A stretch of 64,000 nt of DNA from RGIG6307 sp964424345 (GCA_964424345.1 CAYRIK010000001.1:46399-110398), one strand, 5' to 3'. Shown: positions 42,311 to 52,515, counted from the stretch's first letter. Numbers and translations: made by a program. Notes: generated by a model from the letters alone, not told the origin.

Positions 42311-43198
42311 ATGATTGAACATTTAAGTGCATTAGATAAAGCGAGCGTATTGGTTGAGGCATTGCCATATATTCAGAAATTTAATCGTAAGATTGTAGTA
42401 GTAAAATATGGCGGTTCTGCTATGAGCAACGAAGAATTACAAAAAAATGTAATCAAAGATGTTGTGTTATTAAAATTGGTTGGATTTAAACCAATTATTG
42501 TACATGGCGGCGGTAAGGAAATCAGCAAATGGGTTGCCAAAACAGGAAAAGAATCCCGTTTTGTAAATGGTCTTCGTGTCACAGATGAAGAAACGATGGA
42601 AATTGCAGAAATGGTACTTGGAAAAGTAAATAAGCGTCTTGTAACAATGGTACAGGAACTTGGTGTAAAGGCTGTAGGAATCAGTGGTAAAGACGGTGGA
42701 TTATTACAAGTAGAAAAGAAATATTCCAACGGAGAAGATATTGGATTTGTAGGAAATATTACAAAGGTAAATGAAGGTATCTTATATGATATATTAGAAA
42801 AGGATTTTCTTCCTATCGTTGCACCAATCGGTCTTGATGAAAAGTTCCAGACTTATAATATCAATGCAGATGATGCGGCTTGTGCAATCGCAAAAGCAGT
42901 TGGTGCAGAGAAACTTGCATTTTTAACAGATATAGAAGGTTTGTATAAAGATTTTAATGATAAGAGCAGCTTTATTTCCCGTTTGACAGCAACACAGGCT
43001 CAGGAATTGATTGACAGTGGTTTGATTGGAGGCGGTATGCTTCCAAAACTTGGAAACTGTACAGATGCAATTCGAAACGGTGTAAACAGAGTACATATTT
43101 TAGATGGACGTATTCCACACAGTTTATTGTTGGAAGTGTTTACAAACAAAGGTATTGGTACTGCGATTATAGCAGACCACGAAGCAGATCATTTATGA
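42311..43198 (+). CDS. argB: acetylglutamate kinase
   Basis: Phosphorylates N-acetylglutamate. The 295-residue protein has the amino-acid-kinase motifs VVVKYGGSAM, IVHGGGKEIS and GGGMLPKL. The N-terminal helix (MIEHLSALDKASVLVEALPYIQKF) is the type seen in arginine-inhibited hexameric NAGK, so feedback inhibition is plausible. The start at 42311 is set by GGTGGAG; the frame is open into argJ. Confidence 0.95.
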   Translation: MIEHLSALDKASVLVEALPYIQKFNRKIVVVKYGGSAMSNEELQKNVIKDVVLLKLVGFKPIIVHGGGKEISKWVAKTGKESRFVNGLRVTDEETMEIAEMVLGKVNKRLVTMVQELGVKAVGISGKDGGLLQVEKKYSNGEDIGFVGNITKVNEGILYDILEKDFLPIVAPIGLDEKFQTYNINADDAACAIAKAVGAEKLAFLTDIEGLYKDFNDKSSFISRLTATQAQELIDSGLIGGGMLPKLGNCTDAIRNGVNRVHILDGRIPHSLLLEVFTNKGIGTAIIADHEADHL

Positions 43199-43236
43199 TT
43201 TGAAATTTGAGGACAACGGAGAAGAAAAAGGCCATG

Positions 43237-44433
43237 ATGAAGGAATATATCGAACAGGCAGAACAAGATCTGCTGCATACATATAATCGTTATCAGATTG
43301 TATTAGATCGTGGAGAAGGCGTACATTTGTATGATATCGAAGGAAAAGAATATTTAGATTTTTGTGCAGGAATTGCTGTATTTGGTCTCGGATATGGAAA
43401 TAAGGCTTTTCAGGATACATTAAAAGCACAGATTGATAAACTGACACATACTTCTAATTATTATTACAACGTTCCGGCTATAGATGCAGCACATAAACTA
43501 AAAAAGATTACAGGTATGGATCGTGTATTCTTTACAAATTCTGGTGCAGAAGCAGTAGAGGGTGCATTGAAGGCAGCGAAAAAGTATGCTTATACAAAAG
43601 ACGGTACAACAGATCATGAGATTATTGCAATGGAACATTCTTTTCATGGTCGTACAATGGGTGCATTAGCAGTAACTGGAAATGCACATTATAGAGAAGC
43701 TTTTGAACCATTGGTCGGACATATAAAATTTGCACAGTTTAATGATTTTGACAGCGTGTTGGAACAGGTGACAGATAAAACTTGTGCAATCATTATGGAA
43801 ACAGTACAGGGTGAAGGTGGTATTTATCCAGCAGAGCAGGAATTTATCCAAAAAGTAAGAGCACTTTGTGATGAAAAAGATATCTTGCTTATTTTAGATG
43901 AAATTCAGTGCGGTATGGGACGTACTGGCACGATGTATGCGTATGAGCAGTATGGCATTTTGCCTGATATTATGACAACAGCAAAGGCAGTTGGAAATGG
44001 TATTCCAGTCGGTGCATTTGCAATGACAGAAAAGGTAGCACAAAAGAGTCTTGTTCCAGGAGATCATGGAACGACATACGGTGGAAATCCGCTTGCGTGT
44101 GCAGCAATTGCTAAAGTAATTGATCTGTTCGAGGAAGAGAAGATACTTGACAAGGTGAGGGATGTTGCTCCATACTTAGAGGAGAAACTAAACACATTAG
44201 CAGAAAAATATGACTTCATCCAATGTCAGCGTGGAATGGGCTTAATGCGTGGGCTTGTATTCGACATCCCAGTTGGTCCAATTATTTCAAAAGCACTGGA
44301 AAAGGGCTTAATCTTAATCAATGCAGGAAGCAATATTATTCGTTTTGTTCCGCCTTTGATTATTACAAAAAAAGATGTAGACGATATGATTGTTATTTTG
44401 GATGAATGTCTCAAAGAATATCAGGGAGTTTAA
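43237..44433 (+). CDS. argD: acetylornithine aminotransferase
   Basis: PLP enzyme that makes N-acetylornithine. Class III aminotransferase features: NSGAEAVEGALKAAKKYA, the PLP-contacting EIQCGMGRTG and the PLP lysine in TTAKAVGNGIPVG. Starts at TTG 43207, ATG 43234 and ATG 43237 are in frame; the family-typical MKEYIEQAEQDLLHTYNRY favours 43237 (398 aa). The solute-binding protein gene starts 4 nt after the stop. Confidence 0.94.
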   Translation: MKEYIEQAEQDLLHTYNRYQIVLDRGEGVHLYDIEGKEYLDFCAGIAVFGLGYGNKAFQDTLKAQIDKLTHTSNYYYNVPAIDAAHKLKKITGMDRVFFTNSGAEAVEGALKAAKKYAYTKDGTTDHEIIAMEHSFHGRTMGALAVTGNAHYREAFEPLVGHIKFAQFNDFDSVLEQVTDKTCAIIMETVQGEGGIYPAEQEFIQKVRALCDEKDILLILDEIQCGMGRTGTMYAYEQYGILPDIMTTAKAVGNGIPVGAFAMTEKVAQKSLVPGDHGTTYGGNPLACAAIAKVIDLFEEEKILDKVRDVAPYLEEKLNTLAEKYDFIQCQRGMGLMRGLVFDIPVGPIISKALEKGLILINAGSNIIRFVPPLIITKKDVDDMIVILDECLKEYQGV

Positions 44434-44436
44434 TTC

Positions 44437-45774
44437 ATGAAGAAATTGCGTCATAAGATTATAATAGCATTGTTGATTATAGCAGTATTGGGAGTAGGAT
44501 TTTGGAGTTATATCGGTTTAAACGGTCTGGGATATCATATCCTCACGGAAGCATTGGAGTCTGGAACGGTAAATTTCTGGTATACGAATGACCATTTGAC
44601 CAATTATTATAATAATATGGCGAGTGTTTATAATAAAACACACAGAGGAGCGACAATCGTTCCAAAGCTGGTATCTGCCAAGGAATATGTAGAACAGATT
44701 TATCAGGCATCTCATAAAGGGGAAGATTATCCGGACCTTTATGTTGTAACAAGTGATGCTATGGAAAAGGCATATTTATCTGGAGTTACCATACCAGTAG
44801 AAAATGAAGAAGGAATAAAGAAAAATTTCCCAAAGGTTGCAATCAAAGCGGCATCTTATGAGGATATGCTGCTTGGATATCCGTTTTATTTTGATACAAG
44901 TACACTTGTATATAATAAGACATTATTAGAAGAAATTGCATATGACCAGTTTGAGCTGCAGGCAGCAGAAAGCGGAAAGAGTGTAGAAGAATTAGGCGTT
45001 ACACAAGAACAGATTGAAAATCTGATGCAGGTGATGCTTCCGGAAACAATCGATGAGCTTATTGAGTTTGCCAATAATTTAGAAGCTCCTGATGGAATGC
45101 AGACGGTATTTAAGTGGAATATCAATGATGTATTTTTAAATTATTTTTATCTGGGCGAGTATACAACACTTTCTTCTGATGATATTCAGATTTACAATGA
45201 GCAGACTGTAGCTTGTATTGAAATCTTTAAACATTTAACAGAATATTTTTATATGGATGCAGAAACCGTATCAACAGAAAGTATTTTAGAAGAGTTTATG
45301 CAAGGTACGATGTTATTTACGATATTAGATTCTGAATCTGCAGTTGTATTAGAAAAAGCAAGAGCAAATGGCGAGCTTTCGTTTGATTTTGACTATGCAT
45401 TGCTGCCAAATCCAAGTACCGAATTATCAGGTCGTCCATTGTCTGTAACAAATGTTGTTATGGTAAATGGTTATACGGATTATCCTGAAACAGCAGTGGA
45501 TTTTGCAGAGTTTTTAACGATGGAAAGTTATAGTACCGAGCAGCTTTATGAAAAGACGGGCTACCTTCCATCTTGTAAAAATGCGGCTGTTGGTACAAAT
45601 ATGGAAGCTGTATTCAAACAGGAATATGAAGAATCAGCAAATATGCCAAACTATATGGTAACGAGCAATTTCTGGATGTTGTTGGAAAATGCTTTCAATG
45701 AAATCTGGGAAGGGGCTGACACACAGGAAATGTTGTCTTCTTTGGAACAAAGATTAAGAAATCAGATTCCATAA
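44437..45774 (+). CDS. extracellular solute-binding protein, membrane-anchored
   Basis: A 445-residue family 1 (maltose-type) substrate-binding protein. Residues 5-25 form a hydrophobic N-terminal helix without a lipobox Cys, so it is a secreted or membrane-anchored form. Typical segments are VNFWYTNDHLTNYY, YPDLYVVTSDAMEKAY and GYPFYFDTSTLVYNKTLLEE. No permease or ATPase genes are nearby. Its position as last gene of the arginine operon, with its ribosome binding site inside argD, suggests shared expression; a substrate related to arginine precursors or peptides is only a guess. Confidence 0.82.
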   Translation: MKKLRHKIIIALLIIAVLGVGFWSYIGLNGLGYHILTEALESGTVNFWYTNDHLTNYYNNMASVYNKTHRGATIVPKLVSAKEYVEQIYQASHKGEDYPDLYVVTSDAMEKAYLSGVTIPVENEEGIKKNFPKVAIKAASYEDMLLGYPFYFDTSTLVYNKTLLEEIAYDQFELQAAESGKSVEELGVTQEQIENLMQVMLPETIDELIEFANNLEAPDGMQTVFKWNINDVFLNYFYLGEYTTLSSDDIQIYNEQTVACIEIFKHLTEYFYMDAETVSTESILEEFMQGTMLFTILDSESAVVLEKARANGELSFDFDYALLPNPSTELSGRPLSVTNVVMVNGYTDYPETAVDFAEFLTMESYSTEQLYEKTGYLPSCKNAAVGTNMEAVFKQEYEESANMPNYMVTSNFWMLLENAFNEIWEGADTQEMLSSLEQRLRNQIP

Positions 45775-45866
45775 ATAGAAGTACGATATAAAATTTTTCC
45801 AAAATAAGTAATAAAATCCAATCAGAGTGGATATGACTAAAGAAAAGAAAGTGAGGTCATATTGCT

Positions 45867-46298
45867 ATGGTTGGATTTTTTATTGCAATTATCTCAGGGG
45901 CGTTGATGAGTGTGCAGGGCGTTTTCAATACACAGGTGACAAAGTCAAGTTCAGTCTGGGCAGCAGCTTCTTTTGTTCAGTTTTCGGCATTGGTCGTTTG
46001 TCTTGGAGCATGGGCAATCTTTGAACGGACACCATTTCGTCAAGTGCTTTCTGTAGAACCAAAATATATGTTGCTTGGAGGTGCAATCGGTGCTTTTATC
46101 ACATATACTGTTATTCAGAGTATGTCAGCACTAGGACCTGCCAAAGCGGCAATGCTTATAGTAATTGCACAGTTGATTGTGGCATATCTGATAGAAGTAT
46201 TTGGTTTATTTGGAGTAGAAAAGACTGGATTTTCTATAAGAAAGATACTGGGGATGGGAATTGCAATCATAGGCATTATCATTTTCAAATGGGAATGA
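45867..46298 (+). CDS. YdcZ/DUF606-type DMT-family membrane protein
   Basis: A 143-residue protein with about five membrane helices of the half-length drug/metabolite transporter group (DUF606/YdcZ). Characteristic features are GALMSVQGVFNTQVTK near the start, GGAIGAFITYTVIQ and the closing RKILGMGIAIIGIIIF. Half-size members usually pair as antiparallel dimers. Substrate unknown. GTGAGG is the ribosome binding site. Confidence 0.82.
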   Translation: MVGFFIAIISGALMSVQGVFNTQVTKSSSVWAAASFVQFSALVVCLGAWAIFERTPFRQVLSVEPKYMLLGGAIGAFITYTVIQSMSALGPAKAAMLIVIAQLIVAYLIEVFGLFGVEKTGFSIRKILGMGIAIIGIIIFKWE

Positions 46299-46375
46299 TT
46301 TTGTGCTTGCCTTTGTAAGATATTTGGCATAAAATAAAAAGTGTGTTACAAGAGGCTGTCCTGAAAGGACAAAGA

Positions 46376-46966
46376 ATGAAAAATGTATGGATATGGATTT
46401 TTATCTGTATAAGCAGTTTGTATGGATGCAGTCAAAAGAGCGTCTCTTTAGAGGAGGCACTTTGGAAGCAGGAAATAGCGTCAGAAACGGTTAAGATAGC
46501 CGATTCTGAACCTGTTTCTGAAACAGTCGAGCGTTTAGAGCAGACGCTTGTGTATGTGTATGTATGCGGTGCAGTCAAGCATCCGGGAGTATACGCACTA
46601 GAGCAGGGAAGCCGTATTGTTTCTGCAATAGAAGCCGCAGGAGGTTTTTTAGAGGAAGCAGTGAGGGAACAGGTGAATCTTGCACAAGTCGTATCAGATG
46701 GAATGCAGATTACGATACCGGATATATCGCAGGCAATGGAATTGCAGACAGAACAACAGGAACAAAAAGACGGCAGGGTCAATCTAAATCGTGCATCGGT
46801 TGCCCAGCTTTGTACTCTTTCTGGAATCGGAGAATCCAAGGCAAAAGCGATTATTGCGTATCGTGAAGAAATTGGAGGATTTACGAGTCTGGAACAGATT
46901 CAAAATGTGACTGGTATAGGAGAAAAGCTTTTTAAACAGATTCAAGAAAATATTTACATAGAATAG
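46376..46966 (+). CDS. comEA: ComEA-like DNA-binding competence lipoprotein
   Basis: Binds double-stranded DNA at the cell surface for uptake. The 196 residues start with a lipoprotein signal (lipobox LYGC, Cys about residue 18), then an SLBB domain (VYVCGAVKHPGVYALEQGS) and two helix-hairpin-helix motifs (VNLNRASVAQLCTLSGIGE, then VTGIGEKLFKQIQ). Lipid anchoring instead of the usual N-terminal helix is a variation. The start at 46376 is set by AAAGGA; the frame opens at 46343. comEC lies four genes downstream. Confidence 0.88.
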   Translation: MKNVWIWIFICISSLYGCSQKSVSLEEALWKQEIASETVKIADSEPVSETVERLEQTLVYVYVCGAVKHPGVYALEQGSRIVSAIEAAGGFLEEAVREQVNLAQVVSDGMQITIPDISQAMELQTEQQEQKDGRVNLNRASVAQLCTLSGIGESKAKAIIAYREEIGGFTSLEQIQNVTGIGEKLFKQIQENIYIE

Positions 46967-46977
46967 AGGCAGAATTT

Positions 46978-47667
46978 ATGAAAAAAGTATTGGTCGTAGA
47001 TGATGAAAAGTTAATTGTAAAAGGAATACGTTTTAGTCTGGAACAGGAAGGCATGGAAGTAGATGCGGCCTATGATGGAGAAGAAGCGGTGGAAATGGCA
47101 AAAGCAAAGGATTATGATATCATTTTGCTGGATGTAATGTTGCCTAAATTGGGCGGTTTTGAAGTATGCCAGCAGATTCGTGAATTTTCCAAAGTGCCTA
47201 TTTTGATGCTTACTGCGAAAGGCGATGATATGGATAAAATCCTTGGTCTGGAATACGGTGCAGATGATTATGTTGCAAAGCCATTTAACATATTAGAAGT
47301 AAAGGCTCGTATGAAGGCAATTATGAGACGTACAGCCCAAAAAGAAGAAAAGATACTGAATGCAGATGTAGTAGAAAATGGAGATGTTCATTTAGAAAAG
47401 AGTGGACGCAGATGCTATATCAAAGGTCAGGAAATGAATCTTACGGCCAAAGAGTATGAAATGTTAGAGCTTTTGGTATTAAATCCGGGCAAAGTATACA
47501 GCAGAGAAAAGCTGTTGGAGTTAATCTGGGGAATGGATTATCCAGGCGATGTGCGTACTGTAGATGTACATATCCGCAGACTTCGTGAAAAAATCGAAAA
47601 GAATCCAAGTGAGCCAAAGTACGTTCATACAAAATGGGGTGTAGGATATTACTATCTTTGCAAGTAG
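46978..47667 (+). CDS. OmpR-family response regulator
   Basis: A 229-residue two-component regulator. Receiver domain with acidic pair DDE near residue 8, phospho-acceptor Asp52 (LLDVMLP) and Lys in LTAKGDD; C-terminal winged helix with the AKEYEMLELLVLNPGKVYSR helix and the DVHIRRLREKIE recognition region. Partner of the kinase that starts 10 nt later. Target genes are unknown; the GerMN lipoprotein and comEC just downstream may be part of the same transcript. Confidence 0.94.
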   Translation: MKKVLVVDDEKLIVKGIRFSLEQEGMEVDAAYDGEEAVEMAKAKDYDIILLDVMLPKLGGFEVCQQIREFSKVPILMLTAKGDDMDKILGLEYGADDYVAKPFNILEVKARMKAIMRRTAQKEEKILNADVVENGDVHLEKSGRRCYIKGQEMNLTAKEYEMLELLVLNPGKVYSREKLLELIWGMDYPGDVRTVDVHIRRLREKIEKNPSEPKYVHTKWGVGYYYLCK

Positions 47668-47676
47668 GCTTATATT

Positions 47677-49161
47677 ATGAAAAATACAAAGAAAATCAGT
47701 GATTATATACGCGAATTTTTGGTTTCGCTGATCAGTATACGAAATGTAATCTTTGTCATTATTATGATTGCAGGTACGATTCCAGCTATCTTTTTATATA
47801 CAGGTATTTTACAGGATTATGAAGCAAAAGCAGTAGAGATTCGTGCGAATACGGTACAAAATCAGTTGCTTGTAATAGCGAATCATTTAGTTGAAGTAAA
47901 CTATTTGGAAAATCCGCAGGATGATGTCGTAAGTGCAGAATTAGAAATGATTTCCAATTTGTATGAAGGTCGTGTACTGATTATTTCCGAAAATTATCAG
48001 ATTATCAAAGACACGTATTCTATCAGTCAGGGTAAATATATGCTTTCAGAGGAAATTATTAAGTGTTTTCGTGGAGAAAGTATTACTCGTTATGATAAAG
48101 TAGATGGTTATATCGAAATGACAATGCCAATTAAGATTTTAGAAGAGTCTGATATTGAGGAAAAAAATCCGCAGGAAAAAGTAATCGGTGTCATGTTTAC
48201 AAGTATTTCTAATGACAGTATTGCAGAAACATTAGAAATGTTAAGACGCAGATCTTATGTGCTTTTGAGCTTTTCTATGGTAGTTATGGGTATTGTGGCA
48301 GTATTGCTGTCTAAAATGTTAGTAGTACCGTTTAAGCGATTAAGCATTTCTATCCGTAATATCAAAAATGGATATTTTGATGAGTTTATACCAGTCAATA
48401 CATATGTAGAGACAAGAGAGATTACGGCTGCATTTAAAGAATTGATGGGACGCATGAAGGCGTTAGATGATTCCAGACAGGAATTTGTTGCCAATGTCAG
48501 CCATGAATTAAAAACACCTTTGACTTCTATTAAGGTGTTAGCAGAGTCTATATCTGGTATGCAGGGAGCTCCCGTAGAGCTTTATGAGGAATTTTTTCAG
48601 GATATTTCTTCCGAAATTGATAGAGAAAACCAGATTATTACAGATTTGTTGGCTTTGGTAAAGATGGACAAGAAAGCGGCAGAACTTGTAGTAGATACTG
48701 TGGATGTAGCAAATTTATTAGAACTTATTTTAAAGAGACTTCGTCCATTAGCGCGCAAGAAAGATGTGGAATTGGTATTAGAATGTATTCGTCCTGTTAC
48801 AGCTGAAATCGATTCTGTAAAGATGAATCTTGTTTTTACAAATTTGATTGAAAATGCAATCAAATATAATGTAGACCATGGCAGCGTACAAGTAAAACTG
48901 GATGCGGATCACAAAAATTTTACCGTAGAAGTAAGTGATACGGGTATTGGTATTCCGAAAGAAGATGCAGAGCATATTTATGAGCGATTTTATCGAGTAG
49001 ACAAGTCACATTCTCGTGAGATTGGCGGTACGGGGCTTGGTCTTGCAATTACTAAAAATGCGGTTATGATGCATCGAGGTACGATTTCTATGTCCAGTGA
49101 TCTTGGAAAAGGAAGCGTATTTACCGTAAAAATACCATTGATATATCAAAAGGATTCATAA
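47677..49161 (+). CDS. sensor histidine kinase with HAMP domain
   Basis: A 494-residue membrane kinase. Helix 1 about residues 22-43, an extracellular sensor segment of about 150 residues, helix 2 about residues 193-213, a HAMP linker, then the HisKA box with His276 (NVSHELKTP) and an ATPase domain with the N box (NLIENAIKYN), DTGIGIP and GTGLGLAITK. The ligand is unknown. It forms a pair with the upstream regulator and is followed by a lipoprotein with GerMN domains, an arrangement seen in other Firmicutes where an accessory lipoprotein adjoins the kinase. Confidence 0.93.
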   Translation: MKNTKKISDYIREFLVSLISIRNVIFVIIMIAGTIPAIFLYTGILQDYEAKAVEIRANTVQNQLLVIANHLVEVNYLENPQDDVVSAELEMISNLYEGRVLIISENYQIIKDTYSISQGKYMLSEEIIKCFRGESITRYDKVDGYIEMTMPIKILEESDIEEKNPQEKVIGVMFTSISNDSIAETLEMLRRRSYVLLSFSMVVMGIVAVLLSKMLVVPFKRLSISIRNIKNGYFDEFIPVNTYVETREITAAFKELMGRMKALDDSRQEFVANVSHELKTPLTSIKVLAESISGMQGAPVELYEEFFQDISSEIDRENQIITDLLALVKMDKKAAELVVDTVDVANLLELILKRLRPLARKKDVELVLECIRPVTAEIDSVKMNLVFTNLIENAIKYNVDHGSVQVKLDADHKNFTVEVSDTGIGIPKEDAEHIYERFYRVDKSHSREIGGTGLGLAITKNAVMMHRGTISMSSDLGKGSVFTVKIPLIYQKDS

Positions 49162-49171
49162 AGGGTTTGTT

Positions 49172-50137
49172 ATGAATGATTACAAAAAATCTATAAAAAG
49201 TCTTGTGTGCAGGGCATGGATCGTATTTTTGGTTATGGTGTGCGGGATGTTTGCTGTTTCTTGCGGAAAAGAAGAGGAACAGGGAACAAAAGTGTTGATG
49301 TCTTATATCAATTTCCAGAAAACAAAAATTGTGGAACAAGAAGTATATTTACAGACAGATACCGTACAGGAACAGTTAGAAGAGGTGCTTGGATATTTGT
49401 CTACAGCATCTCCGAAATTAGAATATCAAGTTCCGCTTGCACAAGACATTACAGTAATAGGAACAAAAATGACAGGAAGTACGTTGCTGTTAAATTTAAG
49501 TGAAGAATATAAAACATTAGATACAGCGACGGAAATTTTAACGAGGGCTTCTATTGTAAAGAGTTTGACACAGATAGATGGAATTGATAAAGTTAATATA
49601 CTGATTAAAGGAGAACCTTTAAAAGATAGCTTAGGAAAGCTGGTCGGAAATATGTCATCCGATATGTTTATTGATAATGCCGGCAAGGAAATTAGTACTT
49701 ATGAGAAGGTTACGATTCGTTTGTATTTTACAAATGAAGATGGAAACAGTTTGGTAGCAGTAGACAGAACAAAGCCATATAATACAAATGTGTCATTGGA
49801 CAAGTTTGTTATAGAAGAATTGATCAAAGGACCGGAATCTACTACGACAGAAGGTGTATATCCAACGATCAATCCAAATACAAAGCTAATTAGTACTTAT
49901 ACGAAAGATAATACTTGTTATGTAAATTTTGACAGTGCATTTTTGACACAAGTATCTAACGTACAAAATGGAGTGATTGTTTACAGTGTTGTAAATACTT
50001 TGTGCAATCTTCCAGGCATCGATAAAGTCCAAATCATCATAGACGGAAAAACAGATGTCGTATTTCATGGTGTCATACCATTATCTACTGTATTCAGCCG
50101 TAATATGACGTATATGGAAGATTATTCTGCTTATTAA
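49172..50137 (+). CDS. GerMN-domain lipoprotein
   Basis: A 321-residue exported lipoprotein (hydrophobic signal about residues 14-30, lipobox VSC) with two GerMN-like domains: the first around LLLNLSEEYKTLDTATE to KVNILIKG, the second around VTIRLYFTNEDGN to KVQIIIDGK. GerM of Bacillus takes part in spore formation and germination; LpqB-type relatives work with two-component kinases. Placement 10 nt after a histidine kinase fits the latter kind of partnership (inference). Confidence 0.85.
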   Translation: MNDYKKSIKSLVCRAWIVFLVMVCGMFAVSCGKEEEQGTKVLMSYINFQKTKIVEQEVYLQTDTVQEQLEEVLGYLSTASPKLEYQVPLAQDITVIGTKMTGSTLLLNLSEEYKTLDTATEILTRASIVKSLTQIDGIDKVNILIKGEPLKDSLGKLVGNMSSDMFIDNAGKEISTYEKVTIRLYFTNEDGNSLVAVDRTKPYNTNVSLDKFVIEELIKGPESTTTEGVYPTINPNTKLISTYTKDNTCYVNFDSAFLTQVSNVQNGVIVYSVVNTLCNLPGIDKVQIIIDGKTDVVFHGVIPLSTVFSRNMTYMEDYSAY

Positions 50138-50153
50138 AATTCTTGGAGGAGTA

Positions 50154-52415
50154 ATGAAAAGACCACTCGTATGGGTCTGCCTGCTCTTTGTCTTATTTAT
50201 TCGTTTGTTTTATGTATGTTTTCCAGCCACTCTGCCTGATTACGAGTCGTTTGACGGCAGAGAGGTATACATAAAAGGTCAAGTCGTTTCGATTCAGAAA
50301 CAAATATTCGAAGGTTATTCACAATATACATTATCAGATGTAGAGATGCAAAAAAGCAGTGCAGTTTCTTATTTATCTTACGATTCTGATAAAAGCAATT
50401 CTGTATTAAATACAAATGAAAAAATCCCTTATAAAGAAAAGTTTATATATTGTTATGTAAAAGAGACGGATATAGATGTGGATATCGGTTCTTATGTGCT
50501 GTGCAAAGGAACGATTGCTGTATATGAAGAGGCACAAAATCCCGGTCAGTTTGACAGTCGCTTTTATTATCATGTACAAGGTGTCGGTTTGCGTATTAAA
50601 AATGCAGCACTGTTATGGTGTGATCAAAACGAACATATCATAAAGTCAGTATTATATGATGTAAAACAGTTATGTTTAGAAAAGCTAGGTACTTGTTTTG
50701 GAGAAAGATACGCTGGTGTTATGCAGACAATTTTACTTGGTGAAAAGAAAAATCTGGATACACAGTTAAAACAGTTTTTTCAAGAGGGAGGCATTTTGCA
50801 TATTTTGACCATTTCCGGTATGCATATAAGCATGATTGGAATGGGTGTCTTTCGTTTGCTTAGAAAAGTTGGTGTACATAAAAAAACAAGTGCTGTTATA
50901 GGAATGGTTGTTATTTTACTCTATGGGACAATGATTGGTGTAAAAGCGGCTATGTTTCGGGCTATCTGTATGTTTATGTTACAAATGGCGGCAAAGCTGT
51001 TAGGAAGAACGTATGACAGTCTGACTGGACTTAGTGTGGCAGCACTTTTGTTATTGTTAGAAGAACCGATGTACTTATTTTACAGTGGGTTTTTATTGTC
51101 GTTTGGAGCAGTTATAGGTGTTTGTGCTGTTTCTCCTATTTTGGAAAAATGGTGTAAGGAAGGCGGAGCGGTATTACAGCTATTGGCAAAGGTATTTGCA
51201 TCACAGCTTGGAATTTTACTCATTACATTCCCAATCCAGCTTTATTATTTTTATGAATATGCCTTATACAGTACATGGATTAATTTGATATTATTGCCGT
51301 TTCTTCCATACATAGCAGGACTTGGTATCGCTGTTTTGTTTTTGCCAAGAAGCATTGTCTTTGTATTTGTGTGGATTTGCGAAACAATTTTACAAGGATA
51401 TGAATATGTCTGTGTACAGAGTCAGAAATTAGCATTTCATAGTTTAGTATTAGGTGCACCGACAAAGGAACAGATGATAGTCTATTATGCTTGTCTTGCT
51501 GTCTTTTTATGGGCGTTGCAGAGAAAGAAAAGCAGAAGTATGTTTACTGCTGTTTGTGGTATAAGCTTTGTAGGTGCATTTTTCATACTTTCTTCTGTTC
51601 GTCCAATATCAGGGCTTTGCTGTGATTTTTTAAGCGTGGGGCAGGGAGATTGTGCGGTATTTCGCTGTCAGCAAGGAACGTATGTGATTGATTGCGGCAG
51701 CAGCGATAAAGATTTGGTTGGAACGGATATATTACTGCCTTATTTAAAATACTATGGAATATCAAACGTAGATGGCGTGTTTTTAAGTCATGCGGATGCT
51801 GACCATATGAATGGCATATTGCAGTGGTTGGAAGCGTATGAGCATAGTCATGTAAAAATTGGCTGTATCATTGTGCCTGAGCTTTCTAAAGAAAAACTGT
51901 TGGAAGAATTTTTTGAGGTGATTACGCTTGCAGATACATGGCAGATTCCAGTTGTTTCGTTGGCGGCAGGGGATAGCCTTTCTATGGGCACATTGCAAAT
52001 ACAAGTATTGCATCCGCAAAAATCATGTTCGGAAACAGAAGACAGAAATGCCTATTCACAGGTGTTGCTGTTTGCGTACGAAAAGCAAAAGATTTTAATG
52101 ACAGGAGATATTGGAAGTGAGCAGGAAGCAAAGATAAGTCAGGAAAACGAGCAGCAGCTTTCAGACATTACAATTTTAAAAGCAGCACATCATGGAAGTG
52201 CTTATTCTAGTTCTGATTCATTTTTACAGCTATGTAATCCTAAAAATATTATATTGTCCTACGGAATTGGAAATCGTTATGGACATCCTGCAAAGGAAGC
52301 GATAGAGCGGATGCAGAAAACGGACGCTGTTCTTTGGTATACAGGAAGGCAGGGGGCGATTCAATGTAGAATTACAAAAAATAAAATGCAGATTACAAGT
52401 TGGTCTGAAAGGTAA
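50154..52415 (+). CDS. comEC: ComEC/Rec2 DNA uptake channel
   Basis: Membrane channel for single-stranded DNA in natural transformation. The 753-residue protein has an N-terminal DUF4131-like region, the competence core with multiple helices (LTISGMHISMIGMG), and a C-terminal metallo-beta-lactamase domain (VGQGDCAVFRC, LSHADADHMNG, AAHHGSAYSS). All parts are present and uninterrupted. GGAGGAG precedes the start. With comEA, this suggests a potential for DNA uptake; pilus genes are not in the window. Confidence 0.94.
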   Translation: MKRPLVWVCLLFVLFIRLFYVCFPATLPDYESFDGREVYIKGQVVSIQKQIFEGYSQYTLSDVEMQKSSAVSYLSYDSDKSNSVLNTNEKIPYKEKFIYCYVKETDIDVDIGSYVLCKGTIAVYEEAQNPGQFDSRFYYHVQGVGLRIKNAALLWCDQNEHIIKSVLYDVKQLCLEKLGTCFGERYAGVMQTILLGEKKNLDTQLKQFFQEGGILHILTISGMHISMIGMGVFRLLRKVGVHKKTSAVIGMVVILLYGTMIGVKAAMFRAICMFMLQMAAKLLGRTYDSLTGLSVAALLLLLEEPMYLFYSGFLLSFGAVIGVCAVSPILEKWCKEGGAVLQLLAKVFASQLGILLITFPIQLYYFYEYALYSTWINLILLPFLPYIAGLGIAVLFLPRSIVFVFVWICETILQGYEYVCVQSQKLAFHSLVLGAPTKEQMIVYYACLAVFLWALQRKKSRSMFTAVCGISFVGAFFILSSVRPISGLCCDFLSVGQGDCAVFRCQQGTYVIDCGSSDKDLVGTDILLPYLKYYGISNVDGVFLSHADADHMNGILQWLEAYEHSHVKIGCIIVPELSKEKLLEEFFEVITLADTWQIPVVSLAAGDSLSMGTLQIQVLHPQKSCSETEDRNAYSQVLLFAYEKQKILMTGDIGSEQEAKISQENEQQLSDITILKAAHHGSAYSSSDSFLQLCNPKNIILSYGIGNRYGHPAKEAIERMQKTDAVLWYTGRQGAIQCRITKNKMQITSWSER

Positions 52416-52430
52416 AATTTCTAACCTACG

Positions 52431-52459
52431 TTGACTGAAAGGGTGATTTTTTGTATACT
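52431..52459 (+). promoter_or_regulatory. holA promoter
   Basis: TTGACT (52431-52436), 17-bp spacer, TATACT (52454-52459): near-consensus. Confidence 0.72.
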
Positions 52460-52515
52460 AGATAAAGAAAAAAGAGCATAATAAGAAGCCTTAAAAGATA
52501 AGGAATATTGGATAT

